Source of the DNA: Ophthalmolycus amberensis
Taxonomy: Eukaryota > Chordata > Actinopteri > Perciformes > Zoarcidae
DNA: 64,000 nucleotides
Direction of reading: 5' to 3'
NCBI GenBank assembly: GCA_024529925.1
Contig: JAFEUB010000060.1
Location: 524,001-588,000 of the forward strand
In this document: positions 25,061 to 36,651 of the stretch, one piece after another
Layout: every line of letters begins with the position of its first letter
Position numbering within the stretch: the first letter of the stretch is position 1
Made by a program: the position numbers and the translations under genes
Notes under the pieces: generated by a model
The model's database searches: none
Seen by the model: the letters and a program-made list of their open reading frames with translations, nothing else
What the model was told of the DNA's origin: nothing

Positions 25061-28000
25061 GCAGTAAGTATCTACCTCTTGACACATTGACCGCTTGTGT
25101 CGAGCACACATCCAGCTTAAAACAACAATGACACAGCCATGATTGGTGTTTCTAGTCTCTCATTTCACGTGAAAGTTGACTCCATCATGTTGCTGTGAAT
25201 CTAGTCACCGTTGCTTTGAAGGTGGTATACGTATATATACATCAGCCGGTAATGAAGTATCCGTTGTGTGGTAAACATTTATTTTCGCACGAGACTCTGA
25301 AAGCTCCTAAAGCAGCGTGATGAGGTGATACATCAGCAGGCTGTGAAGAACCTAATTAAGGAGGGTTGTCTATCAACTTAATGTCCGTCTCTCACTGCAC
25401 TGCCTACACAAGGGTTGTAAATGTCTGTCGCTTTCCCGCGTTAACGGATAAGCTCTGTGCTGCAGCAGAGACGGGAGGTTTATCTAATCAGATGATAAAA
25501 ACGTGAGGTACAATAACGTCCTCATGAGTACCAGTCATATGTTACAGTAAACGGCACCAACTCACATCAGTAGCTGTTAACAATGGATGATAAGTTGTCA
25601 GAAGTTCCCAATGAACATCTCCCACTTGGTGGAAGGCACCGTTGATCTGTTGGTGCTCCACTTCGGTCCAGACTGAAACATCTCAATGGACTCCAGGGAT
25701 TGTTGGTCGGGACATTTTTGGTACCCGAGCAGATTCATCTGAATGATGTTGGTGAGTCCGTGACAAAAACCATGAATGTTGAGTTCTTGTTTTTACATGA
25801 GGAACGAACAGCGGTGTTTCATATATAATATATATTATTGTATTTATATTATTTTATTTGAATCCCATTTAAGTTGAAAATCTCTTTTGCAAAAGAGACC
25901 TGATCAAGACTCAAGCATTAAAAGTTGCAGAAAGAAACAATACAAAATCAGAGAGCAGGTAGAACATGCAGAAAATAGATTATATTATTAATAATAACGA
26001 TAATGATATTAACAATAAAAACATAAGCTTACAGTAAGCTAAGAAGAGAAACAGAATTACATATTTGATTGCATTTATGACATGTATTTGTTTTGCATCA
26101 TTCATTTTGGACATCCTATTCTCAGTAATTGCAGCATCAGCGTTCTGAGCCTCTGCAATCATCTGGTGTTGATGTCTCTCTGTCTGTGAGTGCACACAGT
26201 ATGTGATGAGATATGATGTCACAATGCTTTATGTAGTTTCTGTAGCTGCTCCGAAGCAGGAACAGGAAGTGAATTGTCTTCTTCTGAGAAAAGCGATCTG
26301 AAGAGTCTCGGAGCAGCAGGAGGTGATGACTTTGTTCAGTTTTTCTCTGCCTGACTGGAACTCTGCAGTCGTGAGCTCAGTCTGTTTCTGCTGCCTTCAG
26401 TCGTGACGGTTTCTCTGCTCAATGCAGACGTATTGTTGTTGGTCCGGTTAGACGCACATTGAAGTTCTCTCTCCTCCAGAACACGAGAAGCTCAGCGTCT
26501 CTGTGAGAGAAGAGGACTTCATGTACGGACTGTGTCCACCACAGAAGAATCTCTTCAGAGGATGCTGCTCATACTCTGTTACAGTTCACTCTTTACAAAT
26601 ACCACTGCAATGCACAGAGGACTTGTTTTATGGAAACAAAGAAAACATGGAATAAATAATGTTCTTAGAGAGGTATACTACCGTGAGAGAAGGAAGGAAG
26701 GGAGGAAGGAAAGAACGATGCAAGGAGGAAAGGAATGAATAAATAAATGAAGTGAAAGAAAGAAAGAAAACAGGATGAAGAGAAATAATAGCAGAGGGAT
26801 GTGTAATGTGTGGCTGTAATGTGCTTCAGTAAATGTCGCTTTGTCTGGTTTTTATTTCCCAGTATGGAGACCGCTATGATGATGAGACAATGTGTTGTTT
26901 GAGAGAGACTGAGAAAAGAAAAGAAAGAACAAAGAAAACAGAATAGAAAAGAGACTCAATGTGCTTTAATGATTTAAAACACAACAGAAAGAAAGAGGGG
27001 AAGAAGTGAGAAAAGGAAAGAAAATAAAAACATAATGTACTTGATGGAAGAAGAGAACAGACAAAAGTATATTGACATAAAAGAAAGGAGTAAAGACAAA
27101 CGGTGATTTGGTGATTTGGTGCGAGTAATACAACGATGGACTCCCCTTGAACATTGTATTAACCTCTGAGCACTGGAATGGAGCGTCTCAGTCGGTGGTT
27201 CATTGCAGTCTGCCGGCACATGTTCATTATTGATGGAAGACAGGAACGGTGGAGCGGAGGTGAAGAGGTCGCTGGAATAAACATTGTTCCTCTGCAGAGA
27301 GCTCTCTGAAGGCGGAGCTCGTCTTATTCACCTCGTATGTTTCAGCAACAAGGAAGCGTTCCCGACACAGTGATTGTGTCTTTTAACTTCCTGTCTGCAC
27401 AGGAAGTGGGGATGTGATGTGATCATCTTTACCTTCATTTTCATCATACATCATACGTTTAGTATCTGCATGTGACGGCTCAGAAGGCCTCCGTGTGAGG
27501 ACTGGATGATTTTTGTCGTAATCAGACGAAATACATATTTCAATAAAAATACAAAACGCACAATTGTGTGACTGTGTACGCTAATCAAGCGGCATTTCGC
27601 TCAGAATGTAAACGGAAAAAGTGTAACTGATTTCATGAAGCAGAGGATTGTGGGCCTTTACTTCCTGTTTGTTGTTGGAGCAGCTGACAGCAGAACGATG
27701 TTGAGCTGTTGAGGCTGAACTTTGCACTCTGGACTAACTCACTGAGGACTTATAGCCGTTACAATAATTTGACGTCCATATTGTCAACATGTTAGAAGTT
27801 CTGCAGGATCTCCGGGACAGATTTCTGAGCAAAAGCACTTAAAAGGTGAAATCCTTCTCGTGTTATACGCAGGTTTACAACCGACATGCCTCTGTACTAA
27901 TGGTGGCTGGGAGGGTCAGGTCGTGCAATATTCATCATGCATGCGACGTCAGAAAGGATGAATTCTTCATTGTTATAAGCTATAAGTTGTCAATTATGGA

Positions 28001-28393
28001 TGTGAAATAAGATAAGATGTATAATTCATAATGATTCTGCGCTCGACTGTGTGCTGGAGAAACGAGGCATGCTGAGAAAGGAAAAGTAAAAAGATAGAAA
28101 GCTGCACACCTTTCTTTGTGCGGTTGAGTGACATTTATTAAAACCAGCGACGTATCAGCCGCGAGCTCTCGCCGCCTTTTTCCGTCTCACTTTTAAGACG
28201 TCTGTGTGCAGAAACATCGGTGGCTTCATGAAATGTGGAACAGCTCTCTTTCCTCTGGTGTGCTCCTTTCAAGTCGTCTCTTAGGTTCTTCGATCGCAGT
28301 AACTTTTTCTTCAACCTTTAGGACGAACTCTTGGAAGAACCCTTGAAGGGTCATTGACAAGAAAAATCAATAAAAAACATGTTTTATGTCAAA
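25061..28393. other. Non-coding stretch, no gene recognised
   Basis: Purine-rich patches (26690-26770, 26910-27010) and AT-rich patches (25825-25860, 25975-26015) are present. No exon or recognisable element was seen. It lies directly upstream of the receptor exons and is best read as intron. Confidence 0.55.
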
Positions 28394-28705
28394 CCCACAC
28401 TCTTGGAAATGAAGGTGCCAACTAGAACCTTATAGGGTTCTTCGACTCCAATGGCAGAACCTGTTTTGGTTCCTGGTGGAACCTTTCACGTAGTTCCACC
28501 TGGAAACCTTTCAGAGGGTTCAACCATGAACTCAACATAAAGGAGAGAACCATCTGTGAAAGGTTCAACTGAGAGCCCTTCTATGGTGCAAAGCCTCTAT
28601 GGGGCTTCTATCCCGAACATATCCCCCTCTAAGGGTGCTAACCAGAACCCATTCAGGGGGTTCTACTAAAAACCCCATTTATATTCCAAGGATTCTTAGT
28701 GTGGG
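28394..28705. mobile_element. Probable miniature DNA element rich in GGTTCT/AGAACC repeats
   Basis: The interior consists of many short inverted copies of GGTTCT, GAACC and AACCTTT. The outer ends, CCACACTCTTGGAA at about 28395 and TTCCAAGGATTCTTAGTGTG at about 28684-28703, form an imperfect inverted pair. No convincing target duplication was found, so the boundaries and class remain tentative. It lies about 240 bases upstream of the first receptor exon. Confidence 0.45.
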
Positions 28706-28943
28706 GGGGGTTCACAGGAAGTATCTCTCAACAATCTTTTTCTAATGGTTCTTTGGATGAAAAGGGTTCTCAATGGAACCCATAGTCTCACAAAGAACCC
28801 TTGACAAGCCCTTTCTTTAAAAAAGAAAAGGGTTGTTTGGAAGCAAATGGTTGTGATTGTGCAGAATATGTTATTTCATCATGAAATACACAGATTCAGG
28901 AAGCGAGGCGGTCCGTGACCCACTGTGTTTTGTGTCTCCTCAG

Positions 28944-29079
28944 GTGGAATCTGTATCGCTCAGTCACTGAAGATCCCTCACGACCACAAACCCTCCGACT
29001 TTGATAAAATCATCCGTCTGCTGCTGGACACTCGGTACGCCAGGGCAGTCATCCTGTTCGCCTCCGACGAGGACATCCG
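28944..29079 (+). CDS. Group III metabotropic glutamate receptor, internal exon (ligand-binding domain)
   Basis: This 136-bp exon encodes GGICIAQS, a KPSDFDKII helix, a LLLDT segment and ILFASDEDI, which are hallmarks of lobe 2 of the Venus-flytrap glutamate-binding domain in class C receptors at presynaptic or bipolar-cell membranes. The acceptor is a pyrimidine-rich tract ending CTCCTCAG (28943). The first two bases complete a Gly codon, so the entry phase is 1. The donor GTAAAA follows at 29080, leaving a split CG|G Arg codon. The frame is fully open. GRM7-like features are LLDT and DEDI. The spacing between IP and DFD lacks the two extra residues I recall in mammalian GRM7 and is nearer to GRM4/6/8. 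I therefore assign group III but not a paralogue. The group III FAN-E/D position reads FAS here. Confidence 0.9.
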
Positions 29080-29812
29080 GTAAAATGACTCCTCGTTAAG
29101 CGCTGTTAAGTTTGAATGACGACAGACGACCAGGTTGATTAAAGGGACTGAACTGTTTACTTTAACAACTAAATACATCTGCCTAGAAATGTGCTTTCAA
29201 CTTTGACCATTTATTTTACCTTAGTATTGTTATTACTAATATTATGTTATCTTTTTTATATTTATGTTTGGTTTGCTGCACTGCCCGTTTCCATCAGCTC
29301 TGCACCAACAGGACCAACAGGATCCTGTGTTAACTTAATAACCCAGTGTTATTGCTATTGTTCTATATTAATGTTTGGTTCTTTCCCCAAACTAAAGCAT
29401 GGTTTTATGTCTGTTATACGGATTGTAAAGCCCTCTAAGTCAAACGTGTGATTCGTGAGATTGGGCTGTGTAAATAAAATTGGATTGAACTGTTATAATC
29501 TCCTCTACAGCTCTTAAAACATTCATATTAATATTTGTCATTGATTGTTAACAATGTGTGAATCCTTTGCACATCGATTTGTACTATTGACAGCTTTAAG
29601 GCAAAACCTGAGATTGTTGAGTCAAATCAACCCCTTGGTGCCCTCCCCATTGTGTTGGTGCTATAATATAGCCAAATGCAAAGATTTTTGGTCTGCAACA
29701 TTTATTCAACTTTCAGAATAAAGTTCAGTTCCATTATGAAAGAAAAATAACTTTCTGTGAACGTCAAAGGCTGCCTGCATGTGACTCTGTGGTGGTGTGT
29801 GTCTGGATCCAG
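29080..29812 (+). other. Intron between the two receptor exons (733 bp)
   Basis: It begins GTAAAATG and ends GTCTGGATCCAG. It is short for a gene whose other introns must exceed the window. It holds nothing recognisable except a T-rich region around 29205-29275. Confidence 0.88.
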
Positions 29813-29967
29813 GGGTATCCTGAATGCCAGTAAACGGGCGGACCAGATCGGTCACTTCCTGTGGATCGGTTCAGACAGCTGGGGGGCCAAGAACAGTCCC
29901 ATCCACCAGCTGGAGGACGCTGCCGTGGGAGCTGTCACCATCCTGCCGAAGAGAGCCACCATCAGCG
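29813..29967 (+). CDS. Group III metabotropic glutamate receptor, next internal exon (ligand-binding domain)
   Basis: This 155-bp exon joins in frame with the preceding one: its first G completes the split Arg codon, then GILNASKRADQ, GHFLWIGSDSWGAK, SPIHQLED, AVGAVTILPKRA and a final split Gly. The Asp of GSDSWG corresponds to the residue that contacts the amino group of glutamate in this receptor class, and the Lys of WGAK is typical of group III. The donor is GTCAGT at 29968, phase 1, at the usual place before the FDxYF segment, which is not found downstream in this window. KRADQxGHFLW and HQ recall GRM7, whereas AKxSPI and LEDxAVGA recall GRM6, so the paralogue stays open. It is intact, with no sign of pseudogene decay. 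Confidence 0.92.
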
Positions 29968-30247
29968 GTCAGTTCTTTTACATCCCTGTCACCTTATCTG
30001 ACGATGCTCTTCGGTCACCACGCGTGTGGATATGTCAGAATGTGCTTGCTCGTTCGTTTGTGTGAACTTGTGTCATGTTCTCGTCTCTGGAGCCGACTGA
30101 CTGGACCTTTGAAAAGAACGAATCTTCGTTGAGAACATTCACTCTTCACTCTGTGCATCATCTTAACAGGAGACAGTATTTGGCCATGGTGAACATGCAA
30201 TATGTATTTTTAAACATTTTGGAAAATGATTTTCTTTCTCTGTGAGA
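29968..30247 (+). other. Start of the following receptor intron
   Basis: Nothing was recognised apart from the splice donor GTCAGT at its left end. No further receptor exon was found to the right edge, so on the + strand this intron probably extends beyond 30 kb, unless the downstream exons are missing from the assembly. Confidence 0.6.
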
Positions 30248-30571
30248 GTTCGATGTTCAGATTGATACCACTCTCATGTCTGTGCAGTAGCTACATTTAA
30301 AGCTACATCCTGTTAGCTTAGCTTAGCATAAATACTTGAAATGGGGGGAAACAGCTAGCATGGCTCTCTCCAAATGTCATACAATCCTTCTACTAGCTCC
30401 TCTTAAGCTCACTGACTAACATGTTATATCTTGTTTGTTTACTGAAGTTTAAGATATTATTTGCTGTTTTGCAGGGATTGCGTCTTTATGCTAAGCTAAG
30501 CTAACCAGCAGCCGACTGTTGCTTAATAATTATCACACAGACATGATATGGTATCAATCTGAACATCGAAC
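30248..30571. mobile_element. Long inverted-repeat element (palindromic MITE), 324 bp
   Basis: The left arm (30248-30332, from GTTCGATGTTCAGATTGATA to TTAGCTTAGCTTAGCATAAA) and the right arm (30485-30571) are imperfect reverse complements of about 85 bp, separated by about 150 bases. The outermost 20 bases and the TTAGCTTAGCTTAGC blocks pair almost perfectly. As a transcript within the intron it could fold into a long hairpin. No target duplication is evident. A right-arm-only relative lies at 32045-32116. Confidence 0.75.
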
Positions 30572-31120
30572 CTTCGGCAAGAAATCGAATAAACGTTTTT
30601 CTTAAAATGTCAAAACTGCTCCGTTCAGGTGCCAGACGAGTGAAGAGAGATTTACAGAACTCTCGCGTGAGAGACGAGCGGTGACATAAAGACGCACAAA
30701 ATGCAGATCAGAGGAAACGTAAGTTATTGTTCGGCTGCATCGGTATTACAGCCCTGTTGTGCAACGACGTACAACTCTCTGTCGTGTCAAACAAAGAATC
30801 TTGACGGGGATATAGAACTATAGAACTGCGTTTGTTGTGGCAGTTCTGTTGAAATGAAGATTTTGATACAACACGAATCCTTTGTACTCTTGATACACGG
30901 CGATTGCAGTGAGTTAATGGGAAGCAGCCAAATTACATTTTCACCAATCAACACCCCCCCCCCCCCCTCCACGCACACAGCAACAACAAATAGCCTCGAT
31001 AATCGTGTTGCCAATGTTTTGTTGTAACATCAATTTCTTCCCTTTTCTTTGCTACGAAAAACACATTTCACCGACATGCGGTGCACTTTCCAGAAACACG
31101 AGCCCTGACAGGTGGAGCTC

Positions 31121-31121
<1 letters not shown>

Positions 31122-31167
<46 letters not shown>
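31122..31167. repeat. (TG)n microsatellite
   Basis: Twenty-three uninterrupted GT units. Confidence 0.95.
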
Positions 31168-31169
<2 letters not shown>

Positions 31170-32044
31170 TTGGATCTGCCTGGAGGGGGTCTGACGGGTG
31201 GTGCGCTAATAAACATTGTTCCCTCTTCGATGGGCTCCGTGATCCCTTTTGTCCCCTCGTTTTTTGACAAATGATTTAAGGAAATGGCCGTTTTTCTGGG
31301 CATAAAGACGACGGGAGAGATCACTGGGCCGTGACGGTCAGTCTGGGTAACTCGGGTATGAGGGCGGAAGACCCATTCCATCAGAGGCTGTGAGACACGA
31401 GAGAAGAGGTGAGCGGGAGAGGAAGGTTTGCCTCATGATGACCACATTAAGCTGCTGCGGGGCACTTACCAACGCCTCATTCCTCCCGCTCTCTCTTAAC
31501 AGGTTTTGTAATTTGATTCAACCAATTTTAATGTATCAATATGCACCAAGTCAGCACAAAACTGTACTAATGACGGTCTTAAAACTAGATTCCGACACAA
31601 CGACCCTCCTCAAGACGGCCCTATAACGTCAGACCTTTTGGTGTTGCGCTGCACATTTCCTTTAATTTCCTTTACTTGCTTCAGAGCCGAAGGAGCAGGT
31701 CGACTCGGGCAACACGATGTTAGTACAACTGACACATTAAAGTAGTTCATTCCTTTCAATACCTTTCTTACTGTTCATATCATAGTTAAAGGTAAATTTC
31801 TCCGTTCAGTTTGTGTCTTTGGAGGAGTCCAGTCGAGGGATCTCCTGCCAGCAGCCAAAGACGAGAGATGATCATGTGAACCTTCAGTTTATTCAGGATT
31901 TATCTGAAAAAGACAAATTCATTTCTATTCCCAATGTTTCCATTATTTACACCAACACCTGTTAAGAGTCACTGATGGACACGCCCCGTCTCGTTTGTCT
32001 AATCTGTGTGGTTACGAGTTGGCTCGCCGTTTCCCACCAATCTG

Positions 32045-32116
32045 TATGCTAAGCTAAGACAACCAGCTGCTGTAGCTTCATATTCACCAAACAGACATGA
32101 GAGATATCAATCTGAG
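32045..32116. repeat. Solo arm related to the palindromic element at 30248-30571
   Basis: TATGCTAAGCTAAG, then ACAGACATGAGAGATATCAA and TCTGAG, follow the order of the right arm at 30488-30560. No matching left arm was found in the preceding few hundred bases, so this is a remnant. Confidence 0.62.
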
Positions 32117-32518
32117 GGTTACGGTTAACTATTCCTTTCAACAACAAAACATCTTCAAACAACTGTATTTATTCAAGTTTCACGTCAAAAACTATATTTG
32201 ACATGATTACACGTGAACACATCATGAACATCACCGAAGCACAATACTCATTTTTACTTAATGGACCTTGAACGCATCATAATGTAACTTGAGATGCTAG
32301 CTCCGTTATTTAGCCTTGCAGGACTGTGCTGCTAGCAGCTAACAGCTAACGTTAACTAGCTCTCCTCCTGCCGATTTCAATACGGACGTGTTGTTCACAC
32401 TGAAGTATTATCAGGGAAAAAAGTCGTGGCGAGGGACACGAAAAAACCCGACATTTCGTATCCCTGTACACGAAACCTATAGATTGTATCTTGTGACCAT
32501 TTCACAAACTGTCGTGAT

Positions 32519-33079
32519 TAGGGATGGGTATCGTTTGGGTTTTTTCCGATACCGGTGCTAAAACGGTGCCTGAACCGAAACTTTTTTCTTCAAATTTAAC
32601 AATATATTAACTGTTAAAGTATACTATAAATATAAATAAATACAAAACACTTGGCTTCAAACTACAGCTTCAAACTTTTTAACTTCAAACTATGAACAAT
32701 ATATTAACTGTTAACAGTTTACGGTATACTTAAATAAATATTGATAAAATAAATACAAAACACACACACACTCTGTACACACACTACAGCTTCAAACTTC
32801 AGCAATTATTTTGCAGAAATATGAGCATATTTGCCTTCTCTTGCAAAATAAGACCTCTCCTGACTTATTTTATTTTACCAGTTGGTGGCGCCGATGCTAT
32901 CGTTAGCATCGGTCCTAGGACGAGCTAACCTAGAGCTAACGAGTGGTGTAAAAAAAGTATTTCAATCGGCTCAGGCACCGAAAGGAAGCACCGAAATCTG
33001 CGTTGCATTTCGGTCCGGTAGATACCGGTCGTATAGGAACCGGTACCACACCGGCACCGGTTTTCGGTACCCAACCCGA
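32519..33079. mobile_element. hAT-type miniature element, 561 bp, with intact target duplication
   Basis: The ends TAGGGATGGGTATCG (32519-32533) and, on the other strand, TCGGGTTGGGTACCG (33079-33065) agree at 12 of 15 positions. The flanking 8-bp repeat GTCGTGAT is perfect at 32511-32518 and 33080-33087. The interior holds a diverged tandem duplication of roughly 100 bp (copies near 32599 and 32694, each with AACAATATATTAACTGTTAA) and a perfect 9-bp stem with 4-base loop (CCGATGCTA, TCGT, TAGCATCGG, 32891-32912). There is no transposase. The 66- to 86-codon frames over its right half are not genes. Confidence 0.9.
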
Positions 33080-33315
33080 GTCGTGATACTCTGTTGTCTT
33101 CTTCCACACAAATCTTCCAGCTCAACTCATTCCATTCACTAAAGTCCTTATTTCTATCGTTTCAATTTGTTTTGACATGTCTAGCTGTAATAAAGACCAT
33201 AAAGTTCGGCTTTAATTGTCTTAATAATAGAACCATAGTGACTTTGATACATTCTGGAAATGTGTTTGTGCTGCATCTTTGAAACAAACAGCAGGCCCTG
33301 AGAGTTGGGGGCCCC

Positions 33316-33338
33316 GGGGGGGGGGGGGGGGGGGGGGG
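33316..33338. repeat. Poly-G run
   Basis: A homopolymer of about 23 G, preceded by GGGGGCCCC. Confidence 0.93.
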
Positions 33339-34249
33339 TCTGATAGCACAGCTAAGATGTGACTGGGTTTCTTCTGCGTCTTGACACCGTACCGTCACTG
33401 AGTGTCGTAACACCGGCTGTTTTCCTTGTGTGGTGTCACATACATGTCCACAAGAGAAACATCTGGTCTGTTTCAGCAGACTGGTTATTACAGATGAATC
33501 AGAATCTCTGTTTGTGGTTTTGGGTCACATTCCCTTTCATTGTCTTCTCCGACCTCTGAAAATATATACAACTCGTGTAAATGCAAATTAGAGCCGCCTG
33601 TCTGAGCACAGTAGCTGATGATGGCTGAGAGCGAACGCAAGAGAGAGGGAGCGAGGCGAAGATGGAAAACATGAAAGTCTGGGGGGAAAAAATAGAAATC
33701 AAGGGAAGACAAAAGAGCAAAGATCCAGAAATGCAGCGAGACGAGGAGAGGAAGGTGAGGAGTGAGTTGAGGATGAAGAAGGATGAAGGCTGTGGGAACT
33801 GTTCCCCGCTGAGTCTACGGCCTCCAGCTGAGACAGATTCACTTCCCAGAGTCAGTTCCGCCCTCTAATCTGCAAATCTCCGTCTAATATCAGGCTGCTA
33901 TAGAATACTGAACTTCACACAAACATTGTTGAGCAACACCTTATTATAAAATGGAATTCTCTGTTGGTTTTTTCGCTTCATTAAGCGATGGATTGTGTGT
34001 CAACAATTCCTGTGACATAGAAGAGGGTTAATGCCCCCAACGTCTCGAACACCTCCACTTCATCAAATCAAAAGTATTAAGTCGTTAATAACATGAAATA
34101 ATTAATCATTTGAAGTATAAAATGTAGTTTCTTTCCACTCTGCAGCGTACCACAACTTGACTCAGTGCATTTATTTACTGTATGTAGAGATGGAAAGAGG
34201 AAATGAACCAGAGAGAGGTTAGCGAGGATGGATGTCGATGCCTACACGT

Positions 34250-34277
34250 CCCCCCCCCCCCCCCCCCCCCCCCCCCC
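34250..34277. repeat. Poly-C run
   Basis: A homopolymer of 28 C. Confidence 0.95.
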
Positions 34278-34998
34278 ACTCCTCCATCCTCTTTGTTAGA
34301 AACACGGAGCGGGTGGGTTCAGCGTGACCATGTGTACGTGGGAAATAGGAGGCTGTGGATTTTAATCTGTCTCTAGTGTTTAAAACATGATCGGTATCCG
34401 CCAAGATGAATGTCCTCCTGCACACATTTGAGAAGACAGGAAGTGACTGTGAGCTCAGCGTTAGCGCAGAGAGAAATGCTAATTTTATATATTATGCATG
34501 AAAGAGAGGGAACCTTTCACGGCTGCGGACAAAAAAAGACAGTTAATATACAGAGGAGCTACAGCATGAACCAAAGCATCCTGTATGTAACGAATGTTTC
34601 CCAATTCCTCCTAAAAACAGTGGCGTCCTGAGTGCGGCAGCGCTGCACATCATGAGTGATGCTTTCTAATTAGAGATGATTTATTTATTTATCGGTGATA
34701 TCCAGACCGGCCGCTGTGTGATTCACGTTTCATTGCATCAGTGGTGCTCTGTGCTTTAACTGGTGTAGCCCCAAAAAAACAACGAGTCTACCAGCGTTTT
34801 CCACATCAACACCAAATATCTAGCTCGGTTTGTTTGCTTTTTACAAGCGAGAGAGAGAGATTGAAAAATATGGAAAACTACGGCACCTGCTTCATTCGTG
34901 TCAACATTTCCTCGTACAACTGTTCGAAAAAGTTACTCCTCATTGTCTTCCGTCTTCACAGGAAACAACTTACTTTAGTTTGATAAAGATCGTATTTG

Positions 34999-35890
34999 GA
35001 TAATATTGGCCCTTTGTGGCTCTATGTGTGGCCTTGTGTACGGCTCTGCGTGGCCGTGCATGTGGCCGTGCATGTGGCCCTCTGTGGCTTTGTGTGGCTC
35101 TATGTGTGGCCCTTTGCATGGCCTTATGTGTGGCTGTTTGCGTGGCTCTATGTGTGGCCTTGTGTACGGTTCTGCGTGGCCCTTTGCGTGGCCGTGCTTG
35201 TGGCTCTGTGTGGTTCTATGTGGCCGTGCATGTGGCCGTGCATGTGGCCGTGCTTGTTGCCCTCTATGGCTCTGTGTGGTTCTATGTGGCCGTGCTTGTT
35301 GCCCTCTATGGCTCTGTGTGGTTCTGTGTGGCCGTGCATGTGGCCGTGCATGTGGCCGTGCTTGTTGCCCTCTATGGCTCTGTGTGGTTCTATGTGGCCG
35401 TGCATGTGGCCGTGCTTGTTGCCCTCTATGGCTCTGTGTGGTTCTGTGTGGCCGTGCATGTGGCCGTGCATGTGGCCGTGCTTGTTGCCCTCTATGGCTC
35501 TGTGTGGTTCTATGTGGCCGTGCATGTGGCCGTGCTTGTTGCCCTCTATGGCTCTGTGTGGTTCTATGTGGCCGTGCATGTGGCCGTGCATGTGGCCGTG
35601 CTTGTTGCCCTCTATGGCTCTGTGTGGTTCTATGTGGCCGTGCATGTGGCCGTGCATGTGGCCGTGCTTGTTGCCCTCTATGGCTCTGTGTGGTTCTATG
35701 TGGCCGTGCATGTGGCCGTGCATGTGGCCGTGCTTGTTGCCCTCTATGGCTCTGTGTGGTTCTGTGTGGCCGTGCTTGTGGTTCTGTGTGGCCGTGCATG
35801 TGGCCGTGCATGTGGCCGTGCTTGTTGCCCTCTATGGCTCTGTGTGGCCCTGTTCGTGGCCCTTGGTGTGGCCCTGCGTGTCCTCGCCTG
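34999..35890. repeat. Nested minisatellite of TGGCCGTGCATG units, about 0.9 kb
   Basis: A 12-bp unit TGGCCGTGCATG occurs one to three times inside a larger unit marked by TTGCCCTCTATGGCTCTGTG. That marker begins at 35257, 35299, 35365, 35419, 35485, 35539, 35605, 35671, 35737 and 35825, so spacings are 42, 66, 54, 66, 54, 66, 66, 66 and 88 bp. All but the last are 30 plus a multiple of 12. Because most unit lengths are multiples of three and the unit lacks stops in most frames, three + frames and two - frames of 190-334 codons are open; I treat these as artefacts. Confidence 0.94.
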
Positions 35891-36613
35891 CAGCAGTGTC
35901 TGGATGTCTGGATGGCCGTTTCCCGGAGAACGTATCTAATCCTCTGGGAACGCTCTCTGGCAGCCTGTCACAATGGATTCTTGTGGCTGCGCTGTGAGAA
36001 CCAACACTAATCTGACAAACGGCAAAGAGATGGGAGGAGGAGACGCTTATCCGCTGACACTGATCATGCAAAGCAACCTCTCTCCTGCTTCACACCAACA
36101 GTCTTTCTCCATCAGTGCACCTGTCATTTATTTTTCTCACATTTAAGTGTCCTTTGCTCAAGCAGCCTTGTTACTGTTTACCTTCCTCTGTCCTTAAAAT
36201 GTTCCCGAAACCTCCTCCGGGCAGAACGTGTTGACCTTTTCTCTTTGTAGATTACATTGTAAATCCCAAACAATAACCTAAAAATGATTCCTGACAACGG
36301 TACTTTAGTAAAGTTAAGTGACTGTTTAATGACCAAGATGTCCATAAAAACTTCAATTTATGAGTCCACCAGTGTGTAGCAATGGTATCCAAATGTGACT
36401 ATAACATGTGTGCTGGTGCAGCATCATTGTTCTGCTCATGTAGGAAAGTAGATCGTAATACTTCTGTCCAACAAACCTTTGAATCATTTCTTTGTGTCTC
36501 CACCGGCAGAAGAAACACTTTCACCTCACAAGCTTCTGTTTTCTTCTCAAACTGAGGATTAGTCTTATCTTCAATAAGGCCATTTGTTTTCCCCACTCAC
36601 TCAAGGCAGTAAT

Positions 36614-36651
36614 TCTCTCTCTCTCTCTCTCTCTCTCGCTCTCTCTCTCTC
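36614..36651. repeat. (CT)n microsatellite
   Basis: A CT run with one G interruption near 36638. Confidence 0.93.

Larger units (their letters stand above)
30572..32510. other. Non-coding (probable intron) stretch
   Basis: It holds a TG microsatellite (31122-31167) and a partial arm of the palindromic element (32045-32116). No exon was recognised. Confidence 0.6.
33088..34998. other. Non-coding stretch, no gene recognised
   Basis: It contains a run of 23 G at 33316-33338 and of 28 C at 34250-34277. No exon, RNA gene or element was recognised. Confidence 0.6.

Noticed and set aside
34975..36010. Five overlapping frames of up to 334 codons, one resembling a His-rich repeat protein (MHGHMHGH)
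   Set aside because: The minisatellite units are multiples of three and lack stops in most frames on both strands. No splice, signal or domain support.
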